This document shows positions 46,072-58,500 of a stretch of DNA of 64,000 nucleotides, one piece after another. Below the pieces are notes generated by a model. That model ran no database searches and was not told where the DNA came from. It saw only the letters and a list, made by a program, of their open reading frames with translations. The position numbers and the translations under genes are program-made. Position 1 is the first letter of the stretch, and the number at the start of each line of letters is the position of its first letter. Source of the DNA: Watersipora subatra (taxonomy: Eukaryota > Bryozoa > Gymnolaemata > Cheilostomatida > Watersiporidae); assembly GCF_963576615.1 (NCBI RefSeq), contig NC_088708.1:9486001-9550000 (forward strand). The letters run 5' to 3'.

Positions 46072-47641
46072 ATGTGTGTTATTTCTTTGTAATAGATGTT
46101 GGCATTTTACCATTTCTAATCTTATGATTTTATATCTTTTGTGTTTTCTGTAAATAATGCTAAGTTATTTTTTGCGAAGGAGTAGTTGTGTGTATTGTAT
46201 TATTCTGTGCAACTAAACCGACAATGGAAGTTTGATGTGAAATTTTTTGTAATATATTTTACGAAGGTTAAGTTCATAGGATTCCCCTTGTATAACATGT
46301 AATCTGTGGGAGCTTGTTTCTTTAAGGAAGCTCCCAAGTGCTTATTAATCGACTATTTTCAGAAAATTGTACATTCATGAGTTGGTCAGCATGCGTGCTG
46401 CTGCCTTTAATTGTTACATTGAGCATGTCTCTCTCGCAACTAACATATATTTATTTAGTAAATTACAAGGCATAAGCAGCTGACACGCTGTATCAAGCAG
46501 GGGATCAATATTTCATACTACCGCAGACCCATATTCTGTGAAGTTACTAAAAATTGGCCGCAAGATCTGAAAGTTTTCAATAGAAATCGTTCAGTTACCT
46601 AACATAAATGTATTTTAAGCCTCAACAGACTAGATGCATTTTTCAAAAAATGTAAGTTTTGTACTGTTTTGTTACTTTTTGTATAAATAAGGCAGTCTTC
46701 CTTCCAGCGAGCACGGTAGGCGTTTAGTTTCTAACATGGAGAAAAGCGAATTTGAAAAATTCTTCAAATTTGGCAGAATCTATTTGTAACTTCTATATCT
46801 CAAGCATGTAATAAGCTACAAGGTATTATTATTACAAGGATACCCGAAGCCGCCTATGCTATCCACATTAATGCAATAAATTGGAATTTCACCATCACTC
46901 CTCACAATGAATGTTCAGTCATCGCTCCCCGGGGTGGCTTGTCGGAGGCCATATGGGAAGAACCAAGTATATCGATACCCCCTCATTACTTAACTAAACG
47001 TTTTCAACGACAAATATTCTCTCACCATCTTCCCAAGCTATTAGAACAATCGCGGATAAGCTTTGATGACTTTGAATAAACAATCCAATTTATTTAATCA
47101 CTTGAATAGCATTTCATGATTTTTCTTAATGTATTACCTCTGCTAATGCTAATTTGTAATGACTTGTTTCTAAAATCACTTCTAACCAATCATTTTCTCA
47201 CACTTGGCTTACTAGCTGTCAGAATTTAATCTTTGCAGTTCAACGAACGCTGTATTCCATTTTACAATCTCCATAAAACCGGCTCACAAAAGCAGTTTTT
47301 TATTTTATGTTCTACTAAGATATGCTCGGCTCACACATAAACAACTTACATTTTATTGAATGTCTACCATATAAAATAATATATACCGTGTGTATAGAAG
47401 AGCACAATATCAAATTTCGCTGCAAGAAATTATTTCTAAATGAGTATGCATTTTATGCTGAGCATCATAAATACTAAAAGGGAATCATTATACACAGTTA
47501 CAAAACTACATAATTAACTTGAAAGTTGGAAAGATTTAAAGAAAATCATAGATTCAGCAATTAATGTTAAAACCATTTGGCATTTGTGATATAAAAACAT
47601 GAAGCTTAATTTGGTAAATGTGAGGACAATTCTTGCTTATT
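46072..47641. other. Convergent intergenic space between gamma-tubulin and the Sp factor
   Basis: 1.57 kb separate the two stop codons. It must contain both 3' untranslated regions. AATAAA occurs on the plus strand at about 46875 and 47085 and its reverse complement at about 47353, but the true cleavage sites cannot be told. No further exon or repeat was recognised. Confidence 0.45.
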
Positions 47642-48646
47642 TTATTCTGGTACGAATTTTGTTTCAACATTATTATTGTTGATTGCTGCCTCATCAAGTG
47701 TAGGGGATGAAGATAGGCTGCACAACTCTGAGCTGTTCTTCTCGTGTGATTTGGCGTGCTTGTTGAGGTGATCAATTCGAGTAAACTTCTTATCACAGAC
47801 TTTACAAGAGAGTTTCTTCTCGTTTGAATGCGTGCGCACGTGTCTTTGCAGCTCATCACTCCGTGTGAATCTTTTACCGCAAAACAGCCAGTTGCAGACA
47901 AATGGACGTTCACCTGAATGCCAACGCAGATGAGCTTTCAAATGTGAAGTCTTAGAATATACCTTACCACAGCCAGCAAAGTGACAATTGTGCGGTCCTT
48001 TTATTTTGAGGTGAGCAGCGCTTGGTCCCAACTTGTCCACCTCAACGCAGTTTGGGCAAACACAAGACGTTCTACTGTTGTACTTTCTGCTCCGGCCTGA
48101 TGAGCTGGAGACTAGGAGTGATGACGCAGAACTGCTGCTCGTGGTCGCTGTCGAAAGGGGAGACTTAAAGAAATCACTTGGAGCTGGTAGGTAGTTAGTC
48201 GATTGGAATACTGAAGGAGTTGTTTGGTTTGAAATCATGCCGTTTGTGAGTTGGCTGTAGTCAAGATCAGTGGGTGGGCCATAATGCGCATAAGATACGC
48301 TTGGGGCAACATCTGGTAAGATGGAAGGAGGATTTGCCGGTACACTCATATCAAGCCACATAGATGCTGCCTCAGTTCCCTTGAAGCCATTAGAGTAATG
48401 CGAAAAGTCATATGACGGCCTGGCATACATGGTGTCGGGAGTGTACGCTTTTGCTGCAAAACTGTTGTCATGGCAAGAAGGAAACACGCACTCTGGTGCT
48501 GAAGCTTGAGAAACTGAAATGTTTGGTGAAAGGTCTTTTTCTAGACAGAGTTGCGGCTTCTTCCATGAGTAAACTACTCTATCTGATGTACTTGCAGCCA
48601 TGCTTGACGTCTCAGGCTTTTCAAAGTTTATGTGGGATGTCAACAT
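47642..48646 (-). CDS. Sp-family zinc-finger transcription factor (Sp6-9-like)
   Basis: The 334-aa frame has three C-terminal C2H2 fingers at 221-243, 251-273 and 281-301. A buttonhead box CVCPNC (195-200) precedes them, a combination specific to Sp factors. The base-contact residues are KTSHLKA, RSDELQR and RIDHLNK, the set that reads GC/GT boxes. The N-terminal half is Ser/Pro/Tyr-rich with SMWLDMSVP (95-103) and [10 protein letters not shown] (127-136), which recall the conserved segments of Sp6-9 members. The assignment within the family is tentative. The start is taken at 48646 because TTTTTTTTGTAG just upstream looks like a splice acceptor; an in-frame ATG at 48670 would lie in that intron. 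A possible 5' untranslated exon ends near 49560 (CATAAG|GTATCT). Odd points are the linker between fingers 2 and 3 (HSNEKKLS, not TGEKP) and a tail with NNNN. It probably acts as a developmental regulator in the nucleus. Confidence 0.9.
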   Translation of the reverse strand: MLTSHINFEKPETSSMAASTSDRVVYSWKKPQLCLEKDLSPNISVSQASAPECVFPSCHDNSFAAKAYTPDTMYARPSYDFSHYSNGFKGTEAASMWLDMSVPANPPSILPDVAPSVSYAHYGPPTDLDYSQLTNGMISNQTTPSVFQSTNYLPAPSDFFKSPLSTATTSSSSASSLLVSSSSGRSRKYNSRTSCVCPNCVEVDKLGPSAAHLKIKGPHNCHFAGCGKVYSKTSHLKAHLRWHSGERPFVCNWLFCGKRFTRSDELQRHVRTHSNEKKLSCKVCDKKFTRIDHLNKHAKSHEKNSSELCSLSSSPTLDEAAINNNNVETKFVPE

Positions 48647-51600
48647 TTTTGTTTCTACAAAAAAAATCAAAGAAATGAATATCTCTAAAAGTAAACCAAA
48701 ATGTCAGAAATTCTCAAAATACTTTAGACAACAACAATTTCAAACTTTTACAAAATTATCAATTTAATTAATTGACTAAGAATACCATGTACTTTTTCAA
48801 TAAATCAGCCTTTATAATCACAATGTGTATGAGAACTATCCACCCAATATAACACATATACATAGAGGCAGGTAAACACAGCATGGTCAAGACAGAATTA
48901 TTTCAAAATTGATACCAGTTAAATTAAAAAAGCCACAACTAAAAAAAACTAGTTGTCTTTGTGATAGCATAATTTCTGAAAGTTTGTAACTTAATATATG
49001 TGACTATACAAATGAAATTCAGAGACCATAAATAATTGTTGAAAAGTGTAAAAATCATAGACAGGTGAAAGTGTGAGAAACAAACTTGGCTGCCAAAGGA
49101 TGGTGAACCATTCAGCATACATTAATTGAAATGTGTGCTGACAGATGCAATATAATTCAATATATAATTTTCTGTTATGACACGTATATTTTAATTCATT
49201 AAATGTTAGAACTAAATAAGGTTTACTCATTCTTCATATTTTGATTTGGTTTTAGAGAATGGATTTTCACAACAATAATCACAGACCCTTTATATAGTGA
49301 AATTAAACAAAATTGATAAACAAATTTAAGGTAACAAAACTAAACAAAAATTACAGAATAAAATTGATTTTGTTGATAGAGAAATGCTCTACCCTACAAA
49401 CAACTGAGTTGAAGTGAAATATTTGGTTATTTCGTTGCAAAAATTCAACAGATGCAAACCTTTTGCCCCAAATCTAAAATATTGCGACTAGCTAATAAAA
49501 CCACTTTGTAGTAAAACTGCTTTTGTCAAGTATTTACAGAAATATTATCAAAGAGATACCTTATGGTAGCTGTCTCCTCAACTCCTCTCAGTGAGGTTCA
49601 CTTGCCAAGTAAACTTTCTCTGTCATCGCAACCTATTATCAATTGGTTCTGCCTGCACTCATCAGGTAGGCGGAGCCTAAGCTAGCTTCATTCTTTTCTA
49701 TTGTTTTTAATAGTATTATATTGGAAGGTCATAGTTTACTCCTTGGCAGAGCAAGCGTCGAATGCCAATTACAAATATGAAGATGACATAAACATAATCC
49801 TTAAATTGAGCTGTCCACCATTGTCTCATGGCTTCATCTATAAGCTGCACTACAATGTACTCACCTGCCTATCACAGCGTGGGCATAGCGCCGAGTTCTT
49901 CTTTTATATTGGCTTAAATTATGTTGACATTTCTATTTTTAATATATAAATTATTAAACCTAAGACTTATAATTATAGGATGACTTGTAGCGGTTTGAAA
50001 ACCTAAAAAAGTATTTTGTAGGGTAGACTTAAACGAAGCTTGCTGGTGACCCTGGAGTCTGTCGCTAAGCTATCTAAAAATATCTAAAACAATCACAGGA
50101 GGTGTTCAGAGTAAAAAACTTGTGACACATTTGAGACACATTCTCACAGATTAAAACGTCACTATTTGTTACGACGGCAAAGGCAAGGCTTCCACTCGCA
50201 AGTGTCTCAATTAAGTATCTAATGCTCGCTAATTGCTTTCTGTCAGATTTATGTGACACAAACAAAGTTCACAGTCATTGATTTTGCACTATTGATACTT
50301 CTTGAAAATCTTTGGTTTTGCAAATATAAATACTTTCAAAATGCTTGCTTAGTTGTTCGTAAATAAGATATTTCATGCGGCAATATTTTGGATATTTGAT
50401 ATATGGGGCCTACCTGGAAATAATAACCTGAAAATACCTGAAATAAATAATATTTAAAATAAACTGGATCTCTTCGTTGAAAAGTTAAAATTCTTACTTA
50501 CAACATTGTGAGTTCCTCTTTGTGGATTTAGTCAATAGCTATAAATTATATATTAAATTAATCATCAGTTTATGCTGATTTCAGATATGTAAACCAAACA
50601 TCTGTAAAATTATGTTTGAATGATTATGTAGGCTAAATTCTAAACATTTCATTCTATTAACGGTTAAGATGACAATCTCTACAGATATGATCACACCACA
50701 TGCATTTTTATTAGCTTATTTCAAGTCATGTACTGCACGTATATATAGTTATACCGTTATATAGTTATACCGAGAGTGCGGAGCCATCAGCAAACAAAAA
50801 TAAAAGTTTGGCAACAGTTTAGAGTTTCTCCTGCAGGCAAATTGAACCTTTGTCTAGTTTTCCTGCTAGCACTATTTCAATGGATGTACTTGACTTGCAC
50901 TTTATGAATAATAAAAATTACGGGCCATTTGATCATACATTAGGCAATATGGCAGGCACCTAACAAGATTAGCCTTGTCTATCCTCTCGCTGGCCCTCTC
51001 ATCACTGCTATTATGACAATTAGAGCAGCAAGATGTAAAATTATCATTTTCACTTTGGCTAAGAGCACTTGCGCCGTGTACCCATCTCTTTTGGTCAGTT
51101 TTCTATTGTACAAGAAGTGACACAAAACTGCACTCAGTATCTCCTGAACAGCGACAACAACAACTAAATCGTGATCAGTCTAAACTAGATTATGCCACAG
51201 ATAAGACCGACATCCACAAACTGTACAATACTATAAATGTCTTACAAAGATGAACTTATGTTAAAAAATGTTCAAGCGCTGGAAAAGTGTTTTTATTAGT
51301 TTTGCTAAAATCATCGATAATCATTGGTCCTTTGCTACCACGCTATAATAACATAAATAGAAAAACAAGATAAGATTTATAATAGCGTAGGCTATCATTC
51401 AATATTACAAAAAGTTCTTGTGTGATTGTTTGTTTCCTGCTTAGCAAACCTTTCAAGAATTTCTAAAATAAACTTTGTTTAGCGTGATCTCATTTTTGGT
51501 TGTAACACTTGGGAAGCGTTTAATCTTCAAGCCTTTACACGATGGCTCTAAGAATATCGTCAATACAGGCCTTGATCTTACTCTTAAATGCTTTAAACAT

Positions 51601-52560
51601 CTATTGGAATCCTATTTCTCAACTTTATTGTCTAGAGAAGGAGATTGAGTCAAAAGAAAAAATTATCTTTATGCAAAGCAATGGAGGTAGAGTTGGTTGA
51701 TTGTATTGTTACAGTTCTCACATGGGAATGCAACTCCAAAGAAGCATCCAAGCAGTTCCATATCAGTTTATTTGATCAACTAAATTGCACCGGCCAGTGT
51801 TGTCAAAAAGCAAATCAGGCAGTGTGAAAAAATAAAATAATAACATGGGAATGTAATAGCGGTTAAAAACAATTTGTTATGATACAAGGATGTTTTAGAT
51901 ATAGGACGGCAAAATGTCTATGTCTGGTGTTGTTTATGGCAATAACTGTATTGGCCTTTGAGATTACTTAGGTTAGTCTCCAACTAGTATCCATTTATTA
52001 GCCGTTGCTATTCTACTAGCCACATTAGGTACAGCGCTCCATTAGTACATGATTAAAAACTACTCATTCTTTGCCTATTGCATCAGTAGAGTGCTATCTA
52101 CAGAACTTAAAGTGTTACCCAAATATTGATTAGTTCTCGTAAACAAGCAATAGCCCGTCCATAAAACAATCTGATTGCTTGTTTACTAGCAGCTATATAT
52201 TGATCATGTCTCTGTTGACTGGAACAGCCTAAAACAAACTGTACTTATGCTAAAAGTACACTAAATGTACAGAGTACCAATGTTCTAAGCAGAAGGGTGT
52301 ACACCTATTCTATACAATAGGTTGTAGAAGAATTTGAGTAAATTGAATTGCATTGTATTTGTATTGTATTGAATTATTCCGTAAGCTTGTGGGTAAATTA
52401 ATCTCCAATTTGGCATGCATGTTAATCCTAATCGACACAAAGATTATCAGTGGATTATTTGTCGTTATACTAAGTAACAAGTAAAATTATTTTAAAATGT
52501 AAGATAACAATATAAACATTGTTAGAATCTCTATTATACAAATACAAAGAGTTACTGTCC

Positions 52561-52644
52561 TCACAGACACATAAACTACTCTCACAGACACATAAACTAC
52601 TCTCACAGACACATAAACTACTCTCACAGACACATAAACTACTC
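52561..52644. repeat. 21-bp minisatellite, 4 copies
   Basis: The unit TCACAGACACATAAACTACTC repeats four times exactly. The minus-strand frame through it (repeats of VRVVYVS) is an artefact of the period being divisible by three. Confidence 0.95.
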
Positions 52645-54267
52645 TGTTGCGTTGGTAAGCTTTGATATTCACCTTATGAATGATTTGTTTTCTTGTTTCT
52701 AATGATATCTTGTATGTTGTACATACTATGTAATGATAATGAGGCAGGTATATTTGTTCTAGTATGTTTTATGTCTATATTATAAAATCTTTTGGCCTGA
52801 TGTGTATATACAGGAAGTAAGCAGGCTTATATTATGTACTCCAGTCTTTGCCAACTATTCGTGTTAGAAAAAGTAAGCCTTGAAACTGAACAAATACAAA
52901 TTCCTGAAAGCTAGTTGACAGCTGCTTCAGCAGCTTCTATCACCATAACTACAGTCTTCAGTTCAGTTGTCATGTGGCCATTTCATGGTACTGCGGTAGA
53001 GCAGTAAAAATATTACTTTATTGGCAATAATTTCATTTCAAACAGAAATATTTTCCAAATTTTACCATATGGGAATCATGAAAAAAGGACAACAGTTAGC
53101 CACTAAGAACAAATGAATTGTTTAACAAATAGCGTCTAAATTACCTTCCTCAGCTAAGAGAACGGATAATAGGTTGAATATAACGGCTGAATATTGTTAA
53201 TTGTTAAAGCAGCTAGCAATCAACATAATTTTCAAAATAATTGTTAAATGTTGTATGCCACTTGTTCACATCACATAAGTTTAAAGGAGCTGAAAACCTG
53301 TAATTGTCCTGTAAAAATTAAAAACGCAAACCGTGAAAGATCAAAAGTAAAGGATACCATGAGAGTGAACGAGGATTCTATGTATAATTAATCAAAAAAT
53401 GAACATAGAGATTCTGTACTTGCAATCGAACATCTTTTAAAGACTTTGGTAAGGATATTAGGAAGTTGGCTGGCTAACTGCTGAACATGAAGAATGTCAT
53501 TAAAGACAAACTTGTGTAAGGATAAACAGAGTGTGACAGCTATTATTGTTGCACCTTCTAGAGATCAGATTCACAGAAAGACTCATGCAGTCTAACTGGA
53601 CAATGGCCAGAAACTGTCATCTCCCATCAGGTCATGCATCTCTGTAATTGCGCTGGGAATTATCCAAATGCCATTTTTCTTATCGTGCTGCATCCTTGGT
53701 CATAAGGTTTAGTGGCAGTTTCTCAAGCTTGCTGCAGGATATTACTGAAGGTTGACACAATTTTTAATTGTCTGCTAAATCTGATAAAAATACAAAAGTG
53801 TCACTTGATATTTTTATTGTTTCCTCGCAATTGATTTGTCTAAACGATCTGATGTTTATTGGGTGACAGCAAGAAGTGAGAGATTATGACCAAGTGACGC
53901 CTCAACTCAAACTGTTTAAAATATTAGGAGGCATAATTTTATAATCACCAGCACCCATACTATAGAAACATTATATACTAGGGCATGTATAAAACACAAT
54001 GGAAACAGCTACACTAGGTTAGGAAATGCATTGTAATTTATAACATTTAAAAAAAACGACCACAAAGTTTTTAACAGTGAAGTAGCCATTCTTGTATAAA
54101 TAAACGGTTTAATTTGTGTCATCACAATTTGAACTCAAAATTTGCTTAATAACAAATTAAAACAGAATTTTTGCCAGAAAAGAGCATTTTTTCATGTTTT
54201 TTAGGATGTTTTTATGTTTGCTTACATTTGATTTAGCTCAACGAAAATGTTCCGTTAGACAAAAACC

Positions 54268-55150
54268 AGAGTTATTATGCATTAGAACTGCACTGTGTCA
54301 TTGCAGTGCAGTACGTAATAATTTTGCGATGCGTTACAACTTTCTTATGCGCAGTAGACATTTACCGCTATTGCAACTACCCTCCTACTACAAATTAGTT
54401 GAAATTACCCACTGCAATCTACTACATATTTGCTTCCATGACGCATTACTTAAAACCTAGCAACTCATGTATACTGTGAATATGCAGTCTTCAAAACTTG
54501 AAACGGCATGTGTACTGCAGCTACGCATTAGTGTGAAGTCGATACGGTGGATCAAATGACACTGCTGACTTTTCGAGCCTCGTGACAGCATTGTACAAAT
54601 TTGTCTGATGCTATGTTTAGCAAGGTCATGAACTTGCACTCTAGCTCCATTATCAGTTCAAAATATGGAGTTAATCATTCTATTGAAACTAATTCTCTGT
54701 ATTGTATTTGCATTAACATTATGTATTTAAATCATAATATATTCACATTTTAACCATATACTACATGCTCATTGTGATATATTTGTTTGTCCACTCATGC
54801 TCAAATTTGAGCAGCAGTCATATCTTGCAATCGTGTTGTAGTTGCGTCGAAGTCAACTCAATACTATAATCTGTGATGAGTTTATCAAAAATGTACTGTA
54901 CTTGTATCTACAGTATAATGCAAAAGTTCCTAGTGTATCTAACACCGCTAAATGTGCACTACCAAAACTCCCACTGCATCCAGCACTGCACACTGGGCTA
55001 AAAATAGTTGTACGACATGTATACTGCGTACCAGGCAGCAGCAAAAAGTACGTAATGCAATTATACTGCATACTGCATGGCTGTAACATGCTTACTACTG
55101 TTACTGCTATTGCACAGCAAGTACATAGATATCCAAGCAAGAATTTACTA
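54268..55150. repeat. Dispersed repeat with terminal hairpin, copy 2
   Basis: It begins ATGCATTAGAACTGCACTGT with a hairpin, ACTGCACTG facing CAGTGCAGT, as copy 1 does at 14.75 kb. GTGGATCAAATGACACTGC, GCTATGTTTAGCAAGGTCAT and TAATCTGTGATGAGTTTATC are shared. It lacks the GCTGGTGCAA tandem insertion of copy 1. It ends before the amine oxidase gene; the right border is not exact. Confidence 0.6.
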
Positions 55151-55556
55151 CAACTGTAATACATTTTACATCTTGGCATCAGTGCTCATGGGTGCGCAGT
55201 TCTCACTTTTTCATAATGGTCGCAGCCTTGGCAAAAGCCTATGATGCTTGCAAGGATATATGTAGGTATAGTATTACACTGTCCGGACTTGAGCTCTGAC
55301 CTTTCAGTAGACAATATCTCAGTGAAAGAGGCTCTGCTGATAAGATTGAGTAGAAGTTGTTAGTAGGCCTATTAGGTAAGTACAAGGAGTGCTCAGTTTG
55401 ATAAGCTGTTGCGTTTCTCGCTGCACAACTAGGCATGTGATTGAGATAGATAAAGCTCGACAGGGTTACCTGACATAACACAACTTATTCGCTCACCATA
55501 ACACTCACTGGACTGGTCAGAGGACCTTACCCGACTCTACATCCATACTAGACACG

Positions 55557-58500
55557 ATGAGCTCATCAGACACAGAAGAGTTTGATGTCATTTGTGTTGG
55601 AGCTGGATACTCGGGCTTAACTGCTGCCTACAAGCTGCTCAAAGCTAGGCCCAACCTCAAAGTCTGTGTTCTTGAAGCAAAAGGTACCTGGCTACCATGA
55701 TACTCTTCTATTGCTAAGTTATTAGATTGCGAAAATGATAAAACAATCTTTACTGAAGGACCTTGAAGTGATAAACAGTTCCAAAACCTACATACATACA
55801 TCACTTGCAATAAAGACTGTTTTCTTAGGTTTTCTCAGGCTATCGCTAACGACAGTGTATGGTAAATCCTTCTCTATCTTGCTACATGTAGGATGGAACA
55901 TTTTTGAGTTTAAGATAACTTTTGCAAGAATGCTTGATAAAATGATGCTGCCGGAGTAGTCGAGGTTTCATTGAGAGCCTGAAAGCAAGCTCTGTATGGG
56001 AGTTGAGTGAACGAAGGATTATTTGATATCCTGTATATTGTCTTCTCTCTGAATAGATCGTGTAGGGGGAAGAACTGTTTCACAGAAATTGAAGTGCGCT
56101 GATGCAGAAGGAAACGATGATGAATGGGAGTGGGATTTAGGTGGCCAGTGGGTTGGAAGGTAAATTTTATTATTTTTATATAAATGAACTGCCAATCCTT
56201 GTTAAATTGTTTCAATTTATTAAAAAAGTTTGGGATAGTTGTTTGGTAGAACAAACCAGGCAATGATACTGGTAACTTTTACTGCCAAGCCTAAAATCTT
56301 ATGTAAAAACAGTTCATTGACAAATAGATAATACGAAAATGAGTTTTTCAACCATTTAATAAACAACAATTTATCACTTTTAGTGTGACTTATGCAAGCT
56401 TTTCGTGCCTTCCATAGCTTGATAAACGTCAAAGGATTAGCTATTAAAATCAAAACATACTATTTAAAAGCAGTTACCAGTAGAAAGCTGCCAAAAATGA
56501 TACTAGGCTCAAACTAGACGTACTGCCACTATCCTTGTATGATTCCTTCCATAGCCTCCATTTGTCAAAGTGCCCTGAGCATTGTCGAATCATGTTGAAA
56601 TTTTATATATGTATCTCACACTGAGCAAATCAGTTAGCGAAAAGCTATCAAATCAACACTAAAAGCACAACATTGAATGGATTATATTTTAGCAACCAGC
56701 AGGCAATCTGGCAGCTTCTCCAAGAACTGGATGTTGGAACGTACAAGCAGCATGTTAATGGAGCCAAATGTATACGGTTAGACAGCGACAGCAAAACCTT
56801 GACCTACAAATCAACACTGCCATCTATAGGAGTTCTCAGTACGGCTGATTTGGGACAGATGATGCTAAGAGTAAGTACACTGGGAATCGTGCTCCCTCTA
56901 TCCAAGTCCTAACCAACTCAAAGCCACCATTGAAGTAATACAGGTGGGAGTATAGTTTGTCTCTACAGTAATTGCTTCCTCATAAGCACAAGCAATCAAC
57001 CAATCAACCTTCTAACGAATTGAAAGTCACTTTTCACAATTTGTAATATTACAAAAATCTTGTAGATTTTTTGTGTGCGCTTCACTGCATTGTATTAGTA
57101 TTCTGCTCGGTTAATCAAAGGGTTAAATTATGTCTTAAATATATCGCAGTAAAATTCAAAGCTGTTGTTTTTTTCAAAATGATGTTAAATTGAAACGTTG
57201 CAATTTGCTCTTCTAGATCATATGGTTTTTGTAATGCAGATTGAAAGGCTAATAAAAACAATAAATGTAACAGATCCATGGAGCCACCCAGAGGCTGAAT
57301 ACCTTGACTCCATTACTGTGACAGAGCTTCTCAACAAATATAGCTGGACCACCAGTAAGCTGTCTTACAAATAACAGACTCGCATGGAGATAACTTTGAA
57401 AAAGATCTCATCCTTGTAAAAATTTGATTAGATTTTGTTTGGAATTCTGCCAAGTCTATAGAGAGTAGAGATAGTTGGGTATATTTCTAGTAGTAGTTCC
57501 AACCCTAAGCTAAGCAATCAATACGATAAGCTATAATGTTTGTCAGGTATAAAGTATTACAGCCTCCATTTCATTTATGCAAATGTTGTGACAGTTTGTT
57601 AAGAAAGCGATAGCAAGCACCTGTAATGACATTTCAGAAGTTAAAGATATGGTCAAGGCAGCAGTGAGAACCATATTCGGAGCGGACATGTCTCAAATTA
57701 ATGCTCTCTACTTCCTAGTATATTGCGCTTCAGCTGGGAGCCTTAGGGAAGTTCTTGAGGCAACACCTGGTACTGCCCAAGAGTATAAAATAAAAGTTAG
57801 TACAGGGTTACTATTATTTGCATTGTATGCCTCGACTGCATGGCAGCAACCACAGTAAAAGTGAAAGCAATTGGCAGCCATGAATATTTTGTGTACAGGA
57901 CAACCTTTGCCACTTATCATGAGCATGATCAAGAGGTGTATAGGGAGGTCCTGCAATATATATTATAACATATAATAACTAATAATGTATTATTATACCA
58001 TCTAGTATAATATTTTGTTAACATTACACTATCTAATATTACGTAATAAAATTATAAATATATATATTTATATATATAAATATTATAAAATAATATATTT
58101 TATTGTATTATATTTTGAGATGTTATATTATTAAATCTAATATTTTATCATTTTATACTATTTTGTATTATATTGTAGCATATAATAAAAATGTCAAACT
58201 ATATTTTATGGCATAACATCACAATGTAAGGCAATACATTACAATGACTTGCATGTAGTTTATATTAGGTAGCATTTCATATAGTTTATTATGTTGTATT
58301 ACATTTATACTGATCATGGGTTGTCTGATGTATGATCACATATATTAAACATGCTTTACAGGGTGGTGCACAAGCTGTCTGCCAAAAGATGATTACAGAT
58401 CATATCGGTGCAAGCAATGTGGAGTTGTCAACTCCTGTGACAAAAATAGAGCAGGTAAAGTACCTATTTAGCAAAGGACTATACGAAAGGTTTAAAAGTA

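Larger units (their letters stand above)
48647..55556. other. Gene-poor 6.9-kb region upstream of the Sp factor and the amine oxidase
   Basis: The Sp factor (-) and the amine oxidase (+) point away from each other across this region, so it should hold both promoters and probably distal regulation of the Sp gene. I found no exon with family likeness. Separately listed are the 21-bp minisatellite (52561-52644) and the second copy of the dispersed repeat (54268-55150). A 60-codon frame at 51645-51827 has no recognisable likeness and no splice context. Confidence 0.45.

Noticed and set aside
48647-48670. Upstream in-frame ATG for the Sp factor (extra 8 residues)
   Set aside because: The bases TTTTTTTTGTAG between it and the chosen start look like a splice acceptor, so that ATG is probably intronic.
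51645-51827. 60-codon frame with a helix-turn-helix-like look
   Set aside because: No recognisable family pattern, no flanking exon signals, and it could be a chance frame or a very old transposon scrap.
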